A stretch of DNA of 11,871 bases from Candidatus Sulfotelmatobacter sp. (GCA_030151135.1 JASLEQ010000801.1:1-11871); one strand, 5' to 3'; shown: positions 1 to 8,763, counted from the stretch's first letter. A program made the numbers and translations. The notes: generated by a model not told the origin, from the letters alone.

Positions 1-2042
1 GTCCGCCCGATTGGTGACTGGTCGATGCGAATCACTTTGTCGATGTTCTCCGCACCCGAGATGGCCTTGTGCTCGCCGGCTTTTTCCCGCGAGCGATAAA
101 GCTGCCGAGCTAACGCCCGGTAAAGAATATCGTTCACCAGCGTCGACTTGCCTGAACCGGAGACGCCCGTCACCACTGTCATCACGCCCAGAGGAAAAGC
201 TATATCCAGGTTCTTGAGATTGTTTTCCTTCGCGCCGAGAATCGTCAGTGCCGCCCCATTCTTGTGTCGCCGCTCCGGACGCATCTCGATCTGTGTTCGC
301 CCGGAAATGTAAGCGCCAGTCAAGGAATTTGGCGCGTGCATGATCTCTTCCGGCGTGCCTTGCGCAACCAGCGCTCCCCCGTGCCGCCCCGCTCCCGGAC
401 CAAGATCGACGACATAATCTGCCCGCCGGATTGTCTCCTCATCGTGCTCGACCACAAGCACCGTATTTCCCAGGTCCCGCAGGTTCTCGAGCGCGTTCAG
501 CAGACGCCCGTTATCGCGATGGTGCAGTCCGATGGACGGCTCATCCAGGACGTAAAGCACACCGCGCAGCTTCGATCCGATCTGCGTCGCCAGCCGAATG
601 CGCTGGCCTTCACCGCCCGACAGCGTAGCCGCCGAACGGTCCAGCGAGATATAGCCGAGGCCCACGGCATTCAGGAATTGCAACCGCTCGACTACCTCAT
701 GCATGACGCGGCCGGCGATGGCCGCCTCTCGTCCCGCCAACTTGATTCCCTGCGCTACTTCCAGAGCCTTAGACACCGGCATCGCTGTGAAATCGGCGAT
801 CGACATCCCATTTACTTTCACAGCCAGACTCTCCGGCCGTAGCCTTTTCCCGTGACAGGCCGGACAATCGGTCGCCGACATGTGATCCATCAACCAGTCG
901 CGATAGCCTTCTGACGTCGACTCTTCCAGGTTCTGCTTCAAATATCCGAAAATGCCGTGAAAGCCGGTTCGACCGCCCCGTCCTTGTTCGCCATTGAGCA
1001 GAAAGTCCTGGATCTTCTCCGGCAACTTCTCAAAGGGAGTGCTGAGATCGATCTTGTATGCCGCTGCTACAACATGCAGCTGGTGAATCAAATTCTGCGA
1101 CGCCGAACCCGGCCCCAGCCCGCCATCGAGAAGCGGCTTTGACCAATCGCTGATTACCTTCGCCGGATCGAAATCGTACTTGCTGCCCAGTCCATGGCAC
1201 TCGGGACAAGCTCCATACATGCTGTTGAACGAAAATGATCGCGGCTCGAGTTGCGGGACGTTGATGCCGCAATCCGGACAGGCCAGCCGTTCGGAATAAA
1301 GCGTCTCTTCGCCTCCAACTACCGCAACCTGCACCAAACCGCCCGCCAACTTCATCGCCGTTTGCACCGACTGCTCCAGTCGGTGCTCGATTCCCGCCTT
1401 TACCAACAGCCGGTCCACTACGACCTCAATCGTGTGGTTCTTGCGCTTATCGAGCTGAATCAGGTTGTCGTCTTCCAGGCTGATGAGTTCGCCATCGATG
1501 CGGGCGCGAGTGTAGCCGTGCTTGGCAAGGGTCTCCATCTCTTTCTTGAACTCGCCCTTCCGTCCGCGGACGATCGGCGCCATAACCATGACCCGGTCGT
1601 CGGGAGTCAGCGCCATCACGCGCTGCACGATCTGATCGGCCGATTGCCGGCTGATTGCCCGTCCGCACTTGGGGCAATGCGGTACCCCAATCGAAGCGAA
1701 AAGCAGGCGAAGATAGTCGTAAATCTCGGTGATCGTTCCGACGGTCGATCGCGGGCTGCGGCTGGTGGTCTTCTGCTCGATCGATATCGAGGGGCTCAGC
1801 CCGTCAATTCCATCCACATCCGGCCGCTCCATCTGGTCCAAAAACTGTCGCGCGTACGCCGAAAGGGTTTCGACGTACCGCCGCTGGCCCTCGGCATATA
1901 TCGTGTCGAAGGCAAGCGAGGACTTGCCCGACCCGCTGAGCCCGGTCACGACCGTGAGCGTGTTCCGCGGAATCTCGACGCTGATGTTTTTGAGATTGTG
2001 CTGCCGCGCGCCCCGGACAGAAATCTTGGTAATCGCCATCAT
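1..2042 (-). CDS. uvrA: UvrA, excinuclease ABC subunit A (partial, C-terminus beyond window)
   Basis: UvrA is the DNA-damage sensor of nucleotide excision repair; as a dimeric ABC-type ATPase it loads UvrB onto lesions. About 680 codons are visible of a family length near 950, so the gene runs off the left edge. The first Walker A (GLSGSGKSS) lies at residues 34-42. Zinc-module cysteine pairs follow (CPKC, CPDC, CPEC, CPAC), then the ABC signature in [17 protein letters not shown] and the Walker B region [13 protein letters not shown]. The second Walker A (GVSGSGKST) is near residue 625, close to the edge. The signature has GGEGQR where GGEAQR is common, a mild change. Two adjacent ATG codons (2042 and 2039) are both possible starts; no strong Shine-Dalgarno precedes them. 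Identification is secure; only the exact start is uncertain. Confidence 0.97.
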   Translation of the reverse strand, partial: MMAITKISVRGARQHNLKNISVEIPRNTLTVVTGLSGSGKSSLAFDTIYAEGQRRYVETLSAYARQFLDQMERPDVDGIDGLSPSISIEQKTTSRSPRSTVGTITEIYDYLRLLFASIGVPHCPKCGRAISRQSADQIVQRVMALTPDDRVMVMAPIVRGRKGEFKKEMETLAKHGYTRARIDGELISLEDDNLIQLDKRKNHTIEVVVDRLLVKAGIEHRLEQSVQTAMKLAGGLVQVAVVGGEETLYSERLACPDCGINVPQLEPRSFSFNSMYGACPECHGLGSKYDFDPAKVISDWSKPLLDGGLGPGSASQNLIHQLHVVAAAYKIDLSTPFEKLPEKIQDFLLNGEQGRGGRTGFHGIFGYLKQNLEESTSEGYRDWLMDHMSATDCPACHGKRLRPESLAVKVNGMSIADFTAMPVSKALEVAQGIKLAGREAAIAGRVMHEVVERLQFLNAVGLGYISLDRSAATLSGGEGQRIRLATQIGSKLRGVLYVLDEPSIGLHHRDNGRLLNALENLRDLGNTVLVVEHDEETIRRADYVVDLGPGAGRHGGALVAQGTPEEIMHAPNSLTGAYISGRTQIEMRPERRHKNGAALTILGAKENNLKNLDIAFPLGVMTVVTGVSGSGKSTLVNDILYRALARQLYRSREKAGEHKAISGAENIDKVIRIDQSPIGR

Positions 2043-2101
2043 CTGACCAGGGTGATGTACCTTCCGTAACGTCGACAGGTACCCAGAATTGTCCGAAAGT
2101 A

Positions 2102-2121
2102 GGAGTACACAGCTCTACTCC
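2102..2121. promoter_or_regulatory. Operator-like inverted repeat over the predicted uvrA start point
   Basis: GGAGTA, eight bases, TACTCC: a perfect 6-bp inverted repeat covering the predicted transcription start near 2117. This is where a repressor would block initiation. uvrA is an SOS gene in many bacteria, so a LexA-type site is possible, but the motif does not match the E. coli (CTGT-N8-ACAG) or Bacillus (GAAC-N4-GTTC) boxes. The regulator is therefore unknown. Confidence 0.35.
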
Positions 2122-2123
2122 GT

Positions 2124-2153
2124 ATCTTAGTCGGCACTAGCGCAGAGCGTCAA
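2124..2153 (-). promoter_or_regulatory. Candidate sigma70-type promoter of uvrA
   Basis: On the minus strand a TTGACG hexamer (2153-2148) is followed after 18 bases by TAAGAT (2129-2124). Matches to the -35 and -10 consensus are 5/6 and 4/6. Transcription would begin near 2117, giving a leader of about 75 bases before the uvrA start. This is a pattern match only. Confidence 0.5.
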
Positions 2154-2241
2154 CGCAGGCGAGATTGAAGACGCCGCACCGCACGACTGAGCAAGACGGC
2201 AGTGAGCAGTTCAATAAGTTGAAAAGAAGGACCTTACGACC

Positions 2242-2433
2242 GTGATTTCGCTTCTGATGCCTGTCATCCTCTGCCTCACCGTAGTCGCCTCCGTCAGCCT
2301 CGGGATCCTTGCCGCCTACATCGCAGTTTTTGGAATACTCGGCGCGTTAGGCGAGCCAGCACGACCCGAACCAGCACCTGCCCGCCGACGCCTGGTGTTG
2401 GTCACAAATCAGAGCCACGCCAGCGGAGACTAA
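2242..2433 (+). CDS. Small membrane protein of unknown function
   Basis: A 63-residue product starting at GTG. A purine-rich AAGAAGG ribosome-binding sequence ends about 11 bases before the start, which supports translation at a slightly long spacing. Residues 1-36 are strongly hydrophobic and could form one long or two short membrane segments. The rest is a proline- and arginine-rich tail (EPARPEPAPARRR), so the tail is probably cytoplasmic by the positive-inside rule. The gene stands alone, divergent from uvrA, with no clear promoter seen. I do not recognise a family. The hydrophobic pattern, ribosome-binding site and lack of a competing better frame favour a real gene, but at this length chance remains possible. 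Confidence 0.45.
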   Translation: MISLLMPVILCLTVVASVSLGILAAYIAVFGILGALGEPARPEPAPARRRLVLVTNQSHASGD

Positions 2434-2707
2434 CCTCATCGCCCGCCCTCGGGAGCTGTCCCGCGGGCATTTCAGCCTCCGGATTTTTAAACATCCCGCT
2501 GTTACGGCGCCGTTTGTTCTCGATTGGCCACTGCGAGTAATACCACGACGAATGGGGCAGCCACTGCTTTCCCCAGCGCCAGTCGTTGTCTGCGCCGGTC
2601 TCGCGATACGGGAACAGGAAATCAAGATCGTTCTCGTCTTCAACCCGCCAGTGATGCCGTTCGCAGTCCCTGCGCCTCTGTCGTCTGATCGGTCTAGTAG
2701 ATGATCT
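2402..2707 (-). other. Coding-like open frame without a start codon (possible gene remnant)
   Basis: Between TGA at 2710-2708 and TGA at 2404-2402 one minus-strand frame is open for 101 codons. Its translation is tryptophan-, tyrosine- and charge-rich (for example DNDWRWGKQWLPHSSWYYSQ) and unlike the arginine/serine-rich translations typical of shadow frames. It contains no ATG, GTG or TTG before the middle of the frame, so it cannot start normally. It lies directly downstream of the receptor gene and overlaps the last 32 bases of the opposite small membrane ORF. The same codon phase is also open on the plus strand, so the coding-like look may be partly chance. Possible readings are a decayed gene end, a frameshifted gene or noncoding sequence. 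Confidence 0.22.
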
Positions 2708-5700
2708 TCACCGAGAACTGAATCTGGCGCGACGTCCCTGCCGTCTTACTGATGATCCCGAATCCGCTGCCGCTCACAATATTCGACGGCAATCCAAAAT
2801 TCACGATGTTGAAGATGTTGAAGAACTCTGCTCGAAATTCCACGGTGCCGAATTCCGCATTTCCCCGGTGTCCAAAAGGAGTGTCTTTGATGACCGCAAA
2901 ATCGAAATCGTGATACGCCGGTCCACGGAACGTGTTGCGTCCCAGTGTGCCGAAGCGTCCTTGATTCGGACCGGTACCTCCGGGAATATTGATCGGAATA
3001 TTAAAGAACGATGGATTATTCGCGCCCAATCCGAAATAGTCGTCGCGCACCACGCGGCTCGTCGAAAGATGCGGCATCGAAACCAGATCCGGCCGATCGC
3101 CTCCGCCTAGTCCCGCTCCCGTCTGCTGCACTCCCGAGTACACCGTGAACGGGGACCCCGTCGTCAGCGTCGTAATGTTCAGCACCTGCCAGCCTTTTGT
3201 GAAAGTCCGGCCAACCGGTCGCAAAAATCCCACATGGTCGAATGGCAGCACTTGAATCACGCTGGCCGCAAACACATGGGTGACATCGAACGTTGACGGC
3301 CCCTTCTCGGCGGACGGATCAAATGGATTCTGGGGGCCGGTTTGCAGCACGGTTCCCGAAGCACCGAGTAGTCCCCCCAGAACGGAGCTGGTGTCATCCA
3401 ACGATTTTGAATAGGTATAGCTCGCCTGTAGTCCAAGCCCCAGCCGCGCAGAGGTCTTCGATAACCCGCTTTGCAGAGAGTGGTATGACGAATGCGACCC
3501 ACTTGTCATGATTGTTTCCGGACCGAATCCTCCGGTTGCATGACACTCCGTATCGAATTGCGTGAAGGGCGCAAATCCCTGGCAAGCCCCGCCATAACCG
3601 TTAGGGTTATAGAACCTTGGAAGATGAATTCCGGCAGTCGCGACGTACGATGCGTTGAATTTGAAATCGCCGAAATCGTGATCGACGCCCGCCGTCCAGC
3701 TCCCGATGTAGCCATTCCCAAAATTTTTTGCGATTCCATAAACGCTGAGCAATTGCACATTGCCGGGCGCAAGCGCATCCAGGTCCCTTTGAAAACGCAC
3801 ATAATCGAAGATGGTATTTGGGGGAACGTCTTGCGACCGGCCCGTCGCGAAAATGGGCTGACCTTGGATGTTGTACGCGGTGGGCAGGTTGAGCGGGACA
3901 AAAATATCGTGGAAGTTGATCGGCTCTCCCGCATGCGCATAAATCGCCGGAGCAAATACAAAGGGAATGGCTGCCGTCAGAGAATTGTCCTGCCATAAGT
4001 TTGGGATGAGCGTTGTGATCGCCCCGCCGGCATGCAACACGGTGTGCTTGGTCACCGCATAATCCAGCGCCAGGCGCGGCCCCCACCCGTTCCAGTCTTG
4101 ATCGTATGGCGGCTGCGGATTGATCAGCACTTCCTGGGTGGCGGACCGATCCCAATATCCCACTCGCTGCCCGTTTGGTCCCAGGAATATTGGCAATGAC
4201 GTGCGCTTTGTCGCCTCGTGGATCCGGCTGTTCACCTCGTAGCGCAATCCGTAGTTGATCGTCAGCTGCGATGTCGCCTTCCACGCATCCTGAAAATAGA
4301 AGTTGTAGGCTTCGCGCCGGACTCCCGCCTCGTTGAACTTACCGCCCACCGGAGTAATGCTGGCCGCCGACATGATGTTGTACGAATATGGCGTCCCAGT
4401 TAGAAGCCCTGTCAAAGAATCCGGAAGCGGCTCGCCAACTTGTATGTCGTGAGTGCCGCTGGCCGACGTAATCTTTACCGGCGAATAGGTGATTCCTCCC
4501 CCAAATTCATATAGCCCATTGGGATTCACGCCAAAAATCGTCGAGTCGCGATTGACTCGAATCTCCGCTCCCCACTTCAATGTGTGCGATCCGTGAATCC
4601 ACGCAAAATCCTGCTTGAACTGATAAAGATTGCTGTAAGAACCGAAGATCGACCCCGCCGGCTGATTGAAGGGTTGAAATAGGCCATCCGCAAACGTGAT
4701 CCCCGGCTGGGTGTGATTGGGCGTGGGGAAAAAGGGCGTACTCCGAATGTAGCTCAACGAAGTATCCGAGGTCATGTGCGGAGAAAGCGCGCGTGTATAG
4801 TGAACGCCCGCGTTCCGCTGATGATCGAAAAACTGGATTCCAAAACTCGGATTCAAAATCGTCTGGTCCGGATTTGTGAGCGGACCCGTTACCTGATTCA
4901 AGCTGAATCGGGCGTACAGTGACGCCTTATCCGAAATCCGATGATCCACCCGAATCGAAAATTGATCGGTTCGCGTGACAACTTTGGATGATGCCGCGTA
5001 TGTCCGGTCTCCAAAAGGGCCGTCCGGCTCGTTCGGCAGCGGGTATCCATTCAGCACACCGGCAACTTCCGAATTTATGGGGACTGTCAACGTGTCGCCG
5101 GGATATGTAACCGTGTCAATTCCCTGCCGCTCCGCCTGGGTCGGCACCGGAATCACCTGCGTTGTCCCCAGAACCTGCCTGAAGCCCTGGTACTCGCCGT
5201 AGTAAAAAGTCCGATTCCGGCCGTCGTAGATGCCGGGGATTACGACCGGACCGCCGTTCGCGAATCCGAATTCATTCCGAATAAAAGGAGGAATGCGATG
5301 TTTCCCCGTTGGGTCCCGATAATCAAAATAGTTGCGCGCGTCGAGCGACGCATTCCGCAGAAATTCAAACATGCTGCCATGCAACTGGTTTACGCCCGAT
5401 TTCGTAACTACATTGGTATAGCTTGCCGCACCGTGCCCAACCTCTGCCGGCATCACGCCCGAGTTCGACTGCACCTCTTGAATCGCATCGACGTTGAAGT
5501 TGGAAAAGGTGGCGCCGCCCATCTCGGGATCAGTCGTGTCGAATCCGTCCATCGCGAACACGGTGGTCACGCCGCGCTGACCATTCACGGCAAACTGCTG
5601 CGTGAAATTCGCCGCGCCATTGGCATCGGTCATTGTTCCCGCAGCCAGTAGAAGCAGTTTGCTGAAGTCACGCGCATTCAGTGGGAGACTCGACACTTCC

Positions 5701-6101
5701 GAACTCGATAAATGCTCGCCCCCACTGCCCTGGGCCTTGGTTTCTTTTCCGTGAATCGGTTGAACAATCACCTCGCCCGAGGACGCCAATCGCAACGAAG
5801 ATTCGGAGGCGTTGGGGAAAGCCATCGTCTGTACCGATCGCCAAAGTTTCTCACCTTGTCGAACGGACAGCTCATACGCACCGGGGGCAATTGCACCGAA
5901 CGAAAAATCTCCTGCGGAGGAGGTGACGGCTTCGTATTGCCCCTGGTTCGTGCTGCTCAACTTTACGGACGCTCCCGCAACTGGTTTTCCCGCGTCATCC
6001 ACCAATGAGCCCTTCCAGGAAGTCGACTGGCCAAACAGAGCGACCGAGCAAAGAACTGCATTCAGGAAGATAAGAGAAGAAAATCGATAAGGTAGAGACA
6101 T
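2694..6101 (-). CDS. Oar-like TonB-dependent outer-membrane receptor
   Basis: An outer-membrane beta-barrel expected to take up an unidentified large substrate using TonB energy. I start it at ATG 6101, giving 1,135 residues, because the next residues (MSLPYRFSSLIFLNAVLCSV) form a signal peptide ending near ALFGQ. An upstream in-frame ATG (6203) would bury that peptide inside the protein. Residues ~29-105 resemble a carboxypeptidase-regulatory-like Ig fold (WKGSLVDDAGKPVAGASVKL). A plug domain follows at ~130-290, with features such as FAMDGFDTT and SYTNVVTKSG. The remainder is barrel-like and ends in RQIQFSVKIIY, an aromatic-terminated outer-membrane signal. Such large proteins with this domain order are abundant in Acidobacteriota. 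No SusD-like partner is adjacent, so a SusC-type glycan system is not indicated. The substrate cannot be told. Confidence 0.93.
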   Translation of the reverse strand: MSLPYRFSSLIFLNAVLCSVALFGQSTSWKGSLVDDAGKPVAGASVKLSSTNQGQYEAVTSSAGDFSFGAIAPGAYELSVRQGEKLWRSVQTMAFPNASESSLRLASSGEVIVQPIHGKETKAQGSGGEHLSSSEVSSLPLNARDFSKLLLLAAGTMTDANGAANFTQQFAVNGQRGVTTVFAMDGFDTTDPEMGGATFSNFNVDAIQEVQSNSGVMPAEVGHGAASYTNVVTKSGVNQLHGSMFEFLRNASLDARNYFDYRDPTGKHRIPPFIRNEFGFANGGPVVIPGIYDGRNRTFYYGEYQGFRQVLGTTQVIPVPTQAERQGIDTVTYPGDTLTVPINSEVAGVLNGYPLPNEPDGPFGDRTYAASSKVVTRTDQFSIRVDHRISDKASLYARFSLNQVTGPLTNPDQTILNPSFGIQFFDHQRNAGVHYTRALSPHMTSDTSLSYIRSTPFFPTPNHTQPGITFADGLFQPFNQPAGSIFGSYSNLYQFKQDFAWIHGSHTLKWGAEIRVNRDSTIFGVNPNGLYEFGGGITYSPVKITSASGTHDIQVGEPLPDSLTGLLTGTPYSYNIMSAASITPVGGKFNEAGVRREAYNFYFQDAWKATSQLTINYGLRYEVNSRIHEATKRTSLPIFLGPNGQRVGYWDRSATQEVLINPQPPYDQDWNGWGPRLALDYAVTKHTVLHAGGAITTLIPNLWQDNSLTAAIPFVFAPAIYAHAGEPINFHDIFVPLNLPTAYNIQGQPIFATGRSQDVPPNTIFDYVRFQRDLDALAPGNVQLLSVYGIAKNFGNGYIGSWTAGVDHDFGDFKFNASYVATAGIHLPRFYNPNGYGGACQGFAPFTQFDTECHATGGFGPETIMTSGSHSSYHSLQSGLSKTSARLGLGLQASYTYSKSLDDTSSVLGGLLGASGTVLQTGPQNPFDPSAEKGPSTFDVTHVFAASVIQVLPFDHVGFLRPVGRTFTKGWQVLNITTLTTGSPFTVYSGVQQTGAGLGGGDRPDLVSMPHLSTSRVVRDDYFGLGANNPSFFNIPINIPGGTGPNQGRFGTLGRNTFRGPAYHDFDFAVIKDTPFGHRGNAEFGTVEFRAEFFNIFNIVNFGLPSNIVSGSGFGIISKTAGTSRQIQFSVKIIY

Positions 6102-6110
6102 AAACGACGA

Positions 6111-6116
6111 ATTATA
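6111..6116 (-). promoter_or_regulatory. Perfect TATAAT -10 box close to the receptor start codon
   Basis: The minus strand reads TATAAT nine bases before the receptor ATG. Initiation about seven bases downstream would fall at or within a few bases of the ATG, and no Shine-Dalgarno precedes it, so the mRNA may be leaderless. The -35 candidate at 17-base spacing (CTATCA) is weak. Confidence 0.45.
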
Positions 6117-6171
6117 AGCCTGCCCCATGCACGTGATAGCATTTCTTAACGTCCATTTGCGGTGCTCTCCC

Positions 6172-8160
6172 ATGATCCGCGCCCGCTCCATTCCGCATTC
6201 CATCTTGCTTCTCCTGGTACTGGCGATGCCTGCGTGGCCGGCAAATCAGACGCCATGGGTTGAACTTCACTCGCCGCACTATACCGTGATCACCGATTCT
6301 GGGGAGCGCAAGGGCCGCGACATCGCCCTCCGTTTCGAGCAGATGCGCGCCGTTTTCGGTGGGGTGCTCACGAAGGACCGCTTGAACGAGTCTCGGCCCC
6401 TGACCATTCTCGCCTTCAACGATGACAAAGCGTATTACCAACTAGCTCCATTGCGCGAGGGAAAACCGATTGCGGTTCCCGGTTTCATGCTGGTAGGCGA
6501 GGATCAGGATTTCATCGCGCTGAACCTTACTGAGAGTGATCCCTGGCGGGCGGTCGCGCGTGATTTTGCGCTTCGCCTCTTGAAGTCCAACTACCCTCCA
6601 GCACAGGGATGGTTCGACGAAGGATTGCTCGAATACTTCAGTACCATTCGCATCAATAACCAGCAGGTGGAGATCGGAGGAGATCCCGAGTTACAGGCCG
6701 CTTCCGAGAAAATCTCATCGACTCCGCAGGCCTTGGCCAAGGTCCTCGAAATACAGGACTGGCGGCCGCTGCCAGTCCTGTTCGCTGCGAAGGACGCGGA
6801 TGCGAAGACCACGGCATCGCACGACCCGCTTTACGAAGCCGAATCGTGGATCGTGATGCACTACCTGATTCATCAGAAGAAACTCTCTGAGACCGGCGCT
6901 TACTTCGGGATGGTCCTCAATCAGCATGTACCCGTCGAAGATGCAATTAAACAGGCCTACGGAATGAGTTCGGCAGAATTGGAGCAAGCGGTCAAAGAAT
7001 ACCTGCATCAGCAAACCCCGCTCGTTACACCCACGGATAGCGCCGCGGGGGAGACCGACCACTTTCCTGTGCCAGTGGGCTTGAACGATTCCATCATCAC
7101 CGCTAAACCGTTGCCGGAACCCGACGCTCAGGCCATGTACGCTGCGATGCAACTCCGCGTGCCGGAGAGGCACGATGCCGCCCTTAAGACTTTGACCCAA
7201 CTCGCAACAACGCCGACGGAAGCGGACAAGAAAGCAGATGCTAAGCCCAAGAAGAAAATGGGACAAGAGGAAGAGCAACTGCCGAGCAACGCGATTGGAA
7301 ACCCGCTCGCCCACCGTTTTCTCGCCTGGGATCACATTGAGCACGGGCAATTCGAAGAAGCTTTCAATGAACTCGGCGACACCGCGTCGATCAATCCGCG
7401 CGACATGTGGGTACGCTATTACTTGTGCGTGGCGAAATATCGCCTGGCTCAGTCGAAGCATAGCGAGATGCTCGGACTTGCGAACATGATGCTCGATCTC
7501 AAGGCCGTGCTCGATTGGGATGCTGAACTGGCTGGAGCCTACGATCTGCTGGCGGTTGCGCGTAATGCCGGAGGAAGTTCAACAGCTGCGATGGAAGCGG
7601 AACGCGCCGCCATCGGATTGAGCCCGCGAAATGAGACTTACGTGCTGCATCTGGCGCAAATTTATGTTGCCGGCAGGAAATACCCGGCGGCGGCCGCGCT
7701 TCTGGAACGTCTGAAGACCGCAGAGAATCCCCAAATCGCTGCTGACGCCAATAGCCTTCTTTCAGAAATGAATTCAGACAAGAAGTATGGTCTGGCCGCG
7801 AGCAACGCGACGACTCCCCAACCTAAGTATGCGGAACAGAAATCGCCTTTCGATGTGCTGGACCAGGACGCCACGAAGCGCGAGGCTGCCGAACACGGTG
7901 ATGGAAGAATCGCCGACAGCCGGACTACAAAATTCGTGCGAGGACGCCTGGTCGCTGTCGATTGCTCGAATGCACCGGCTGCGGTGCTAACGGTTCACTC
8001 GGAGAACGGCACGCTGAAACTCCGCTCTGCCGACTACAAGAATTTGCTGCTGATTGGCGCCGATGATTTTTCCTGCGATTGGCGCGATCGCCAGGTCACG
8101 GCCAATTACAAGCCACGCGGCACCGGCGACGGTGATATCGTGTCACTCGAAATGCGCTAG
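6172..8160 (+). CDS. Secreted peptidase-like protein with TPR repeats; zinc motif lost
   Basis: A 662-residue exported protein. I start it at ATG 6172 because MIRARSIPHSILLLLVLAMP then begins a signal peptide (cleavage near PAWPA); an earlier in-frame ATG at 6127 adds 15 residues ahead of it. Residues ~27-290 resemble the DUF1570/peptidase-MA-like (gluzincin) domain that often precedes TPRs in acidobacteria. The family HExxH zinc motif is replaced by RDFAL at 130-134, while the downstream WFDEGLLEYFS (147-157), which carries the third ligand Glu in active relatives, is kept. It is therefore probably not an active metallopeptidase. A lysine-rich linker (~345-370) leads to TPR-like helices (~373-560). 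A small C-terminal beta-like domain (~585-662, from TKFVRGRL) ends the protein. It is divergent from the receptor gene with 70 bases between starts. Its role is unknown; TPRs suggest protein binding at the envelope. Confidence 0.85.
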   Translation: MIRARSIPHSILLLLVLAMPAWPANQTPWVELHSPHYTVITDSGERKGRDIALRFEQMRAVFGGVLTKDRLNESRPLTILAFNDDKAYYQLAPLREGKPIAVPGFMLVGEDQDFIALNLTESDPWRAVARDFALRLLKSNYPPAQGWFDEGLLEYFSTIRINNQQVEIGGDPELQAASEKISSTPQALAKVLEIQDWRPLPVLFAAKDADAKTTASHDPLYEAESWIVMHYLIHQKKLSETGAYFGMVLNQHVPVEDAIKQAYGMSSAELEQAVKEYLHQQTPLVTPTDSAAGETDHFPVPVGLNDSIITAKPLPEPDAQAMYAAMQLRVPERHDAALKTLTQLATTPTEADKKADAKPKKKMGQEEEQLPSNAIGNPLAHRFLAWDHIEHGQFEEAFNELGDTASINPRDMWVRYYLCVAKYRLAQSKHSEMLGLANMMLDLKAVLDWDAELAGAYDLLAVARNAGGSSTAAMEAERAAIGLSPRNETYVLHLAQIYVAGRKYPAAAALLERLKTAENPQIAADANSLLSEMNSDKKYGLAASNATTPQPKYAEQKSPFDVLDQDATKREAAEHGDGRIADSRTTKFVRGRLVAVDCSNAPAAVLTVHSENGTLKLRSADYKNLLLIGADDFSCDWRDRQVTANYKPRGTGDGDIVSLEMR

Positions 8161-8170
8161 ATCCGCAGCG

Positions 8171-8746
8171 TTAGTGGACTGCGCTGCAATCCAACATTCT
8201 CTCTGTCGGCCTTTGTTGGCAATTCCAATGAAATTCCTTGGGATCGTGCTGCCCGTACCCCCAGACTCGAAAATAGAAGGTGCCGTTTTCAATCCGTTCG
8301 GCCTCGATAAACACATGATCGTTGCCCCGAATAGTTTGCCGCAATTCAGGGTCGATGGTCCGTAACAGCGTCGGTTCATCGATCACAATAGGCTGTTCTG
8401 TCATAAGCAGGTGGAACAGCAACGCTCGCGATATCTTCTTACTGACATACTCTGTAATCAATATTTCACTGTTGCCGGACCACGCCACCGCGGCTGTTCC
8501 GAAATAATCGCAAAGTTTTCGCGACTGCCCTCCCGCCAGATCAAAAACCCAGAGGGAATGGAAACTGCCGGCGAAGTCTGAGAATGAACCGGCCCGGCTT
8601 GCATCGCGCACCTCGTAACGACGATCGGGCGATAGCAGACGTCCGGCTTTAGGAAAAACCGCGAAAGGCCCTGTCGCGCCCCAATCCAGTGGGGTCAGCG
8701 TGAGGGTGAATGTCGCGATGAGAGCTGCCAGGCGGAAGGCGCGCAA
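8171..8746 (-). CDS. Small secreted protein, beta-propeller-blade-like, unknown function
   Basis: A 191-residue product with an N-terminal signal peptide (MRAFRLAALIATFTLTLTPL, cleavage near DWGA). Translation starts at TTG 8746, supported by GGAG six bases upstream and by the absence of an in-frame ATG before the signal peptide. The segment SPDRRYEVRD with HSLWVFDLAGG and VAWSGNSEILITEY recalls the blade repeats of TolB/WD40-like propellers, but only about two blade-like segments are visible. It is too short for a full propeller. The C-terminal part (FYFRVWGYGQHDPKEFHWNC) is unassigned. The gene converges on the TPR protein with ten bases between stops. It lies downstream of the cold-shock gene but is separated from it by a strong terminator, so it has its own promoter. 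Confidence 0.72.
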   Translation of the reverse strand: MRAFRLAALIATFTLTLTPLDWGATGPFAVFPKAGRLLSPDRRYEVRDASRAGSFSDFAGSFHSLWVFDLAGGQSRKLCDYFGTAAVAWSGNSEILITEYVSKKISRALLFHLLMTEQPIVIDEPTLLRTIDPELRQTIRGNDHVFIEAERIENGTFYFRVWGYGQHDPKEFHWNCQQRPTERMLDCSAVH

Positions 8747-8763
8747 GAAATGCTCCAGAGAAA

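Noticed and set aside
264..2069. Long plus-strand open frames (192 and 272 codons) across 264-842 and 1251-2069
   Set aside because: They lie antisense to uvrA, whose motifs are unambiguous; their translations show no domain and arise from the high-GC codon pattern.
2347..2643. Minus-strand ATG frame of 98 codons downstream of the receptor
   Set aside because: Composition is Arg/Ser/Gly-rich as in shadow frames; the neighbouring frame without a start looks more protein-like.
3492..4284. Open frames of 168 (plus) and 225 (minus) codons inside the receptor gene
   Set aside because: They overlap the well-supported receptor reading frame and have arginine-rich, motif-free translations.
2694..6101. 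SusC/SusD-type polysaccharide utilisation locus
   Set aside because: No SusD-like lipoprotein, glycoside hydrolase or sensor gene adjoins the receptor, and its domain order is Oar-like.
6102..6203. 34-residue N-terminal extension of the receptor from ATG 6203
   Set aside because: It would place the signal peptide internally and cross both the TATAAT box and the start of the divergent gene.
6715..7461. Minus-strand open frame of 248 codons within the secreted TPR protein gene
   Set aside because: The sense frame has a signal peptide and TPR-like helices over the full length; the antisense frame has no recognisable feature or ribosome-binding site.
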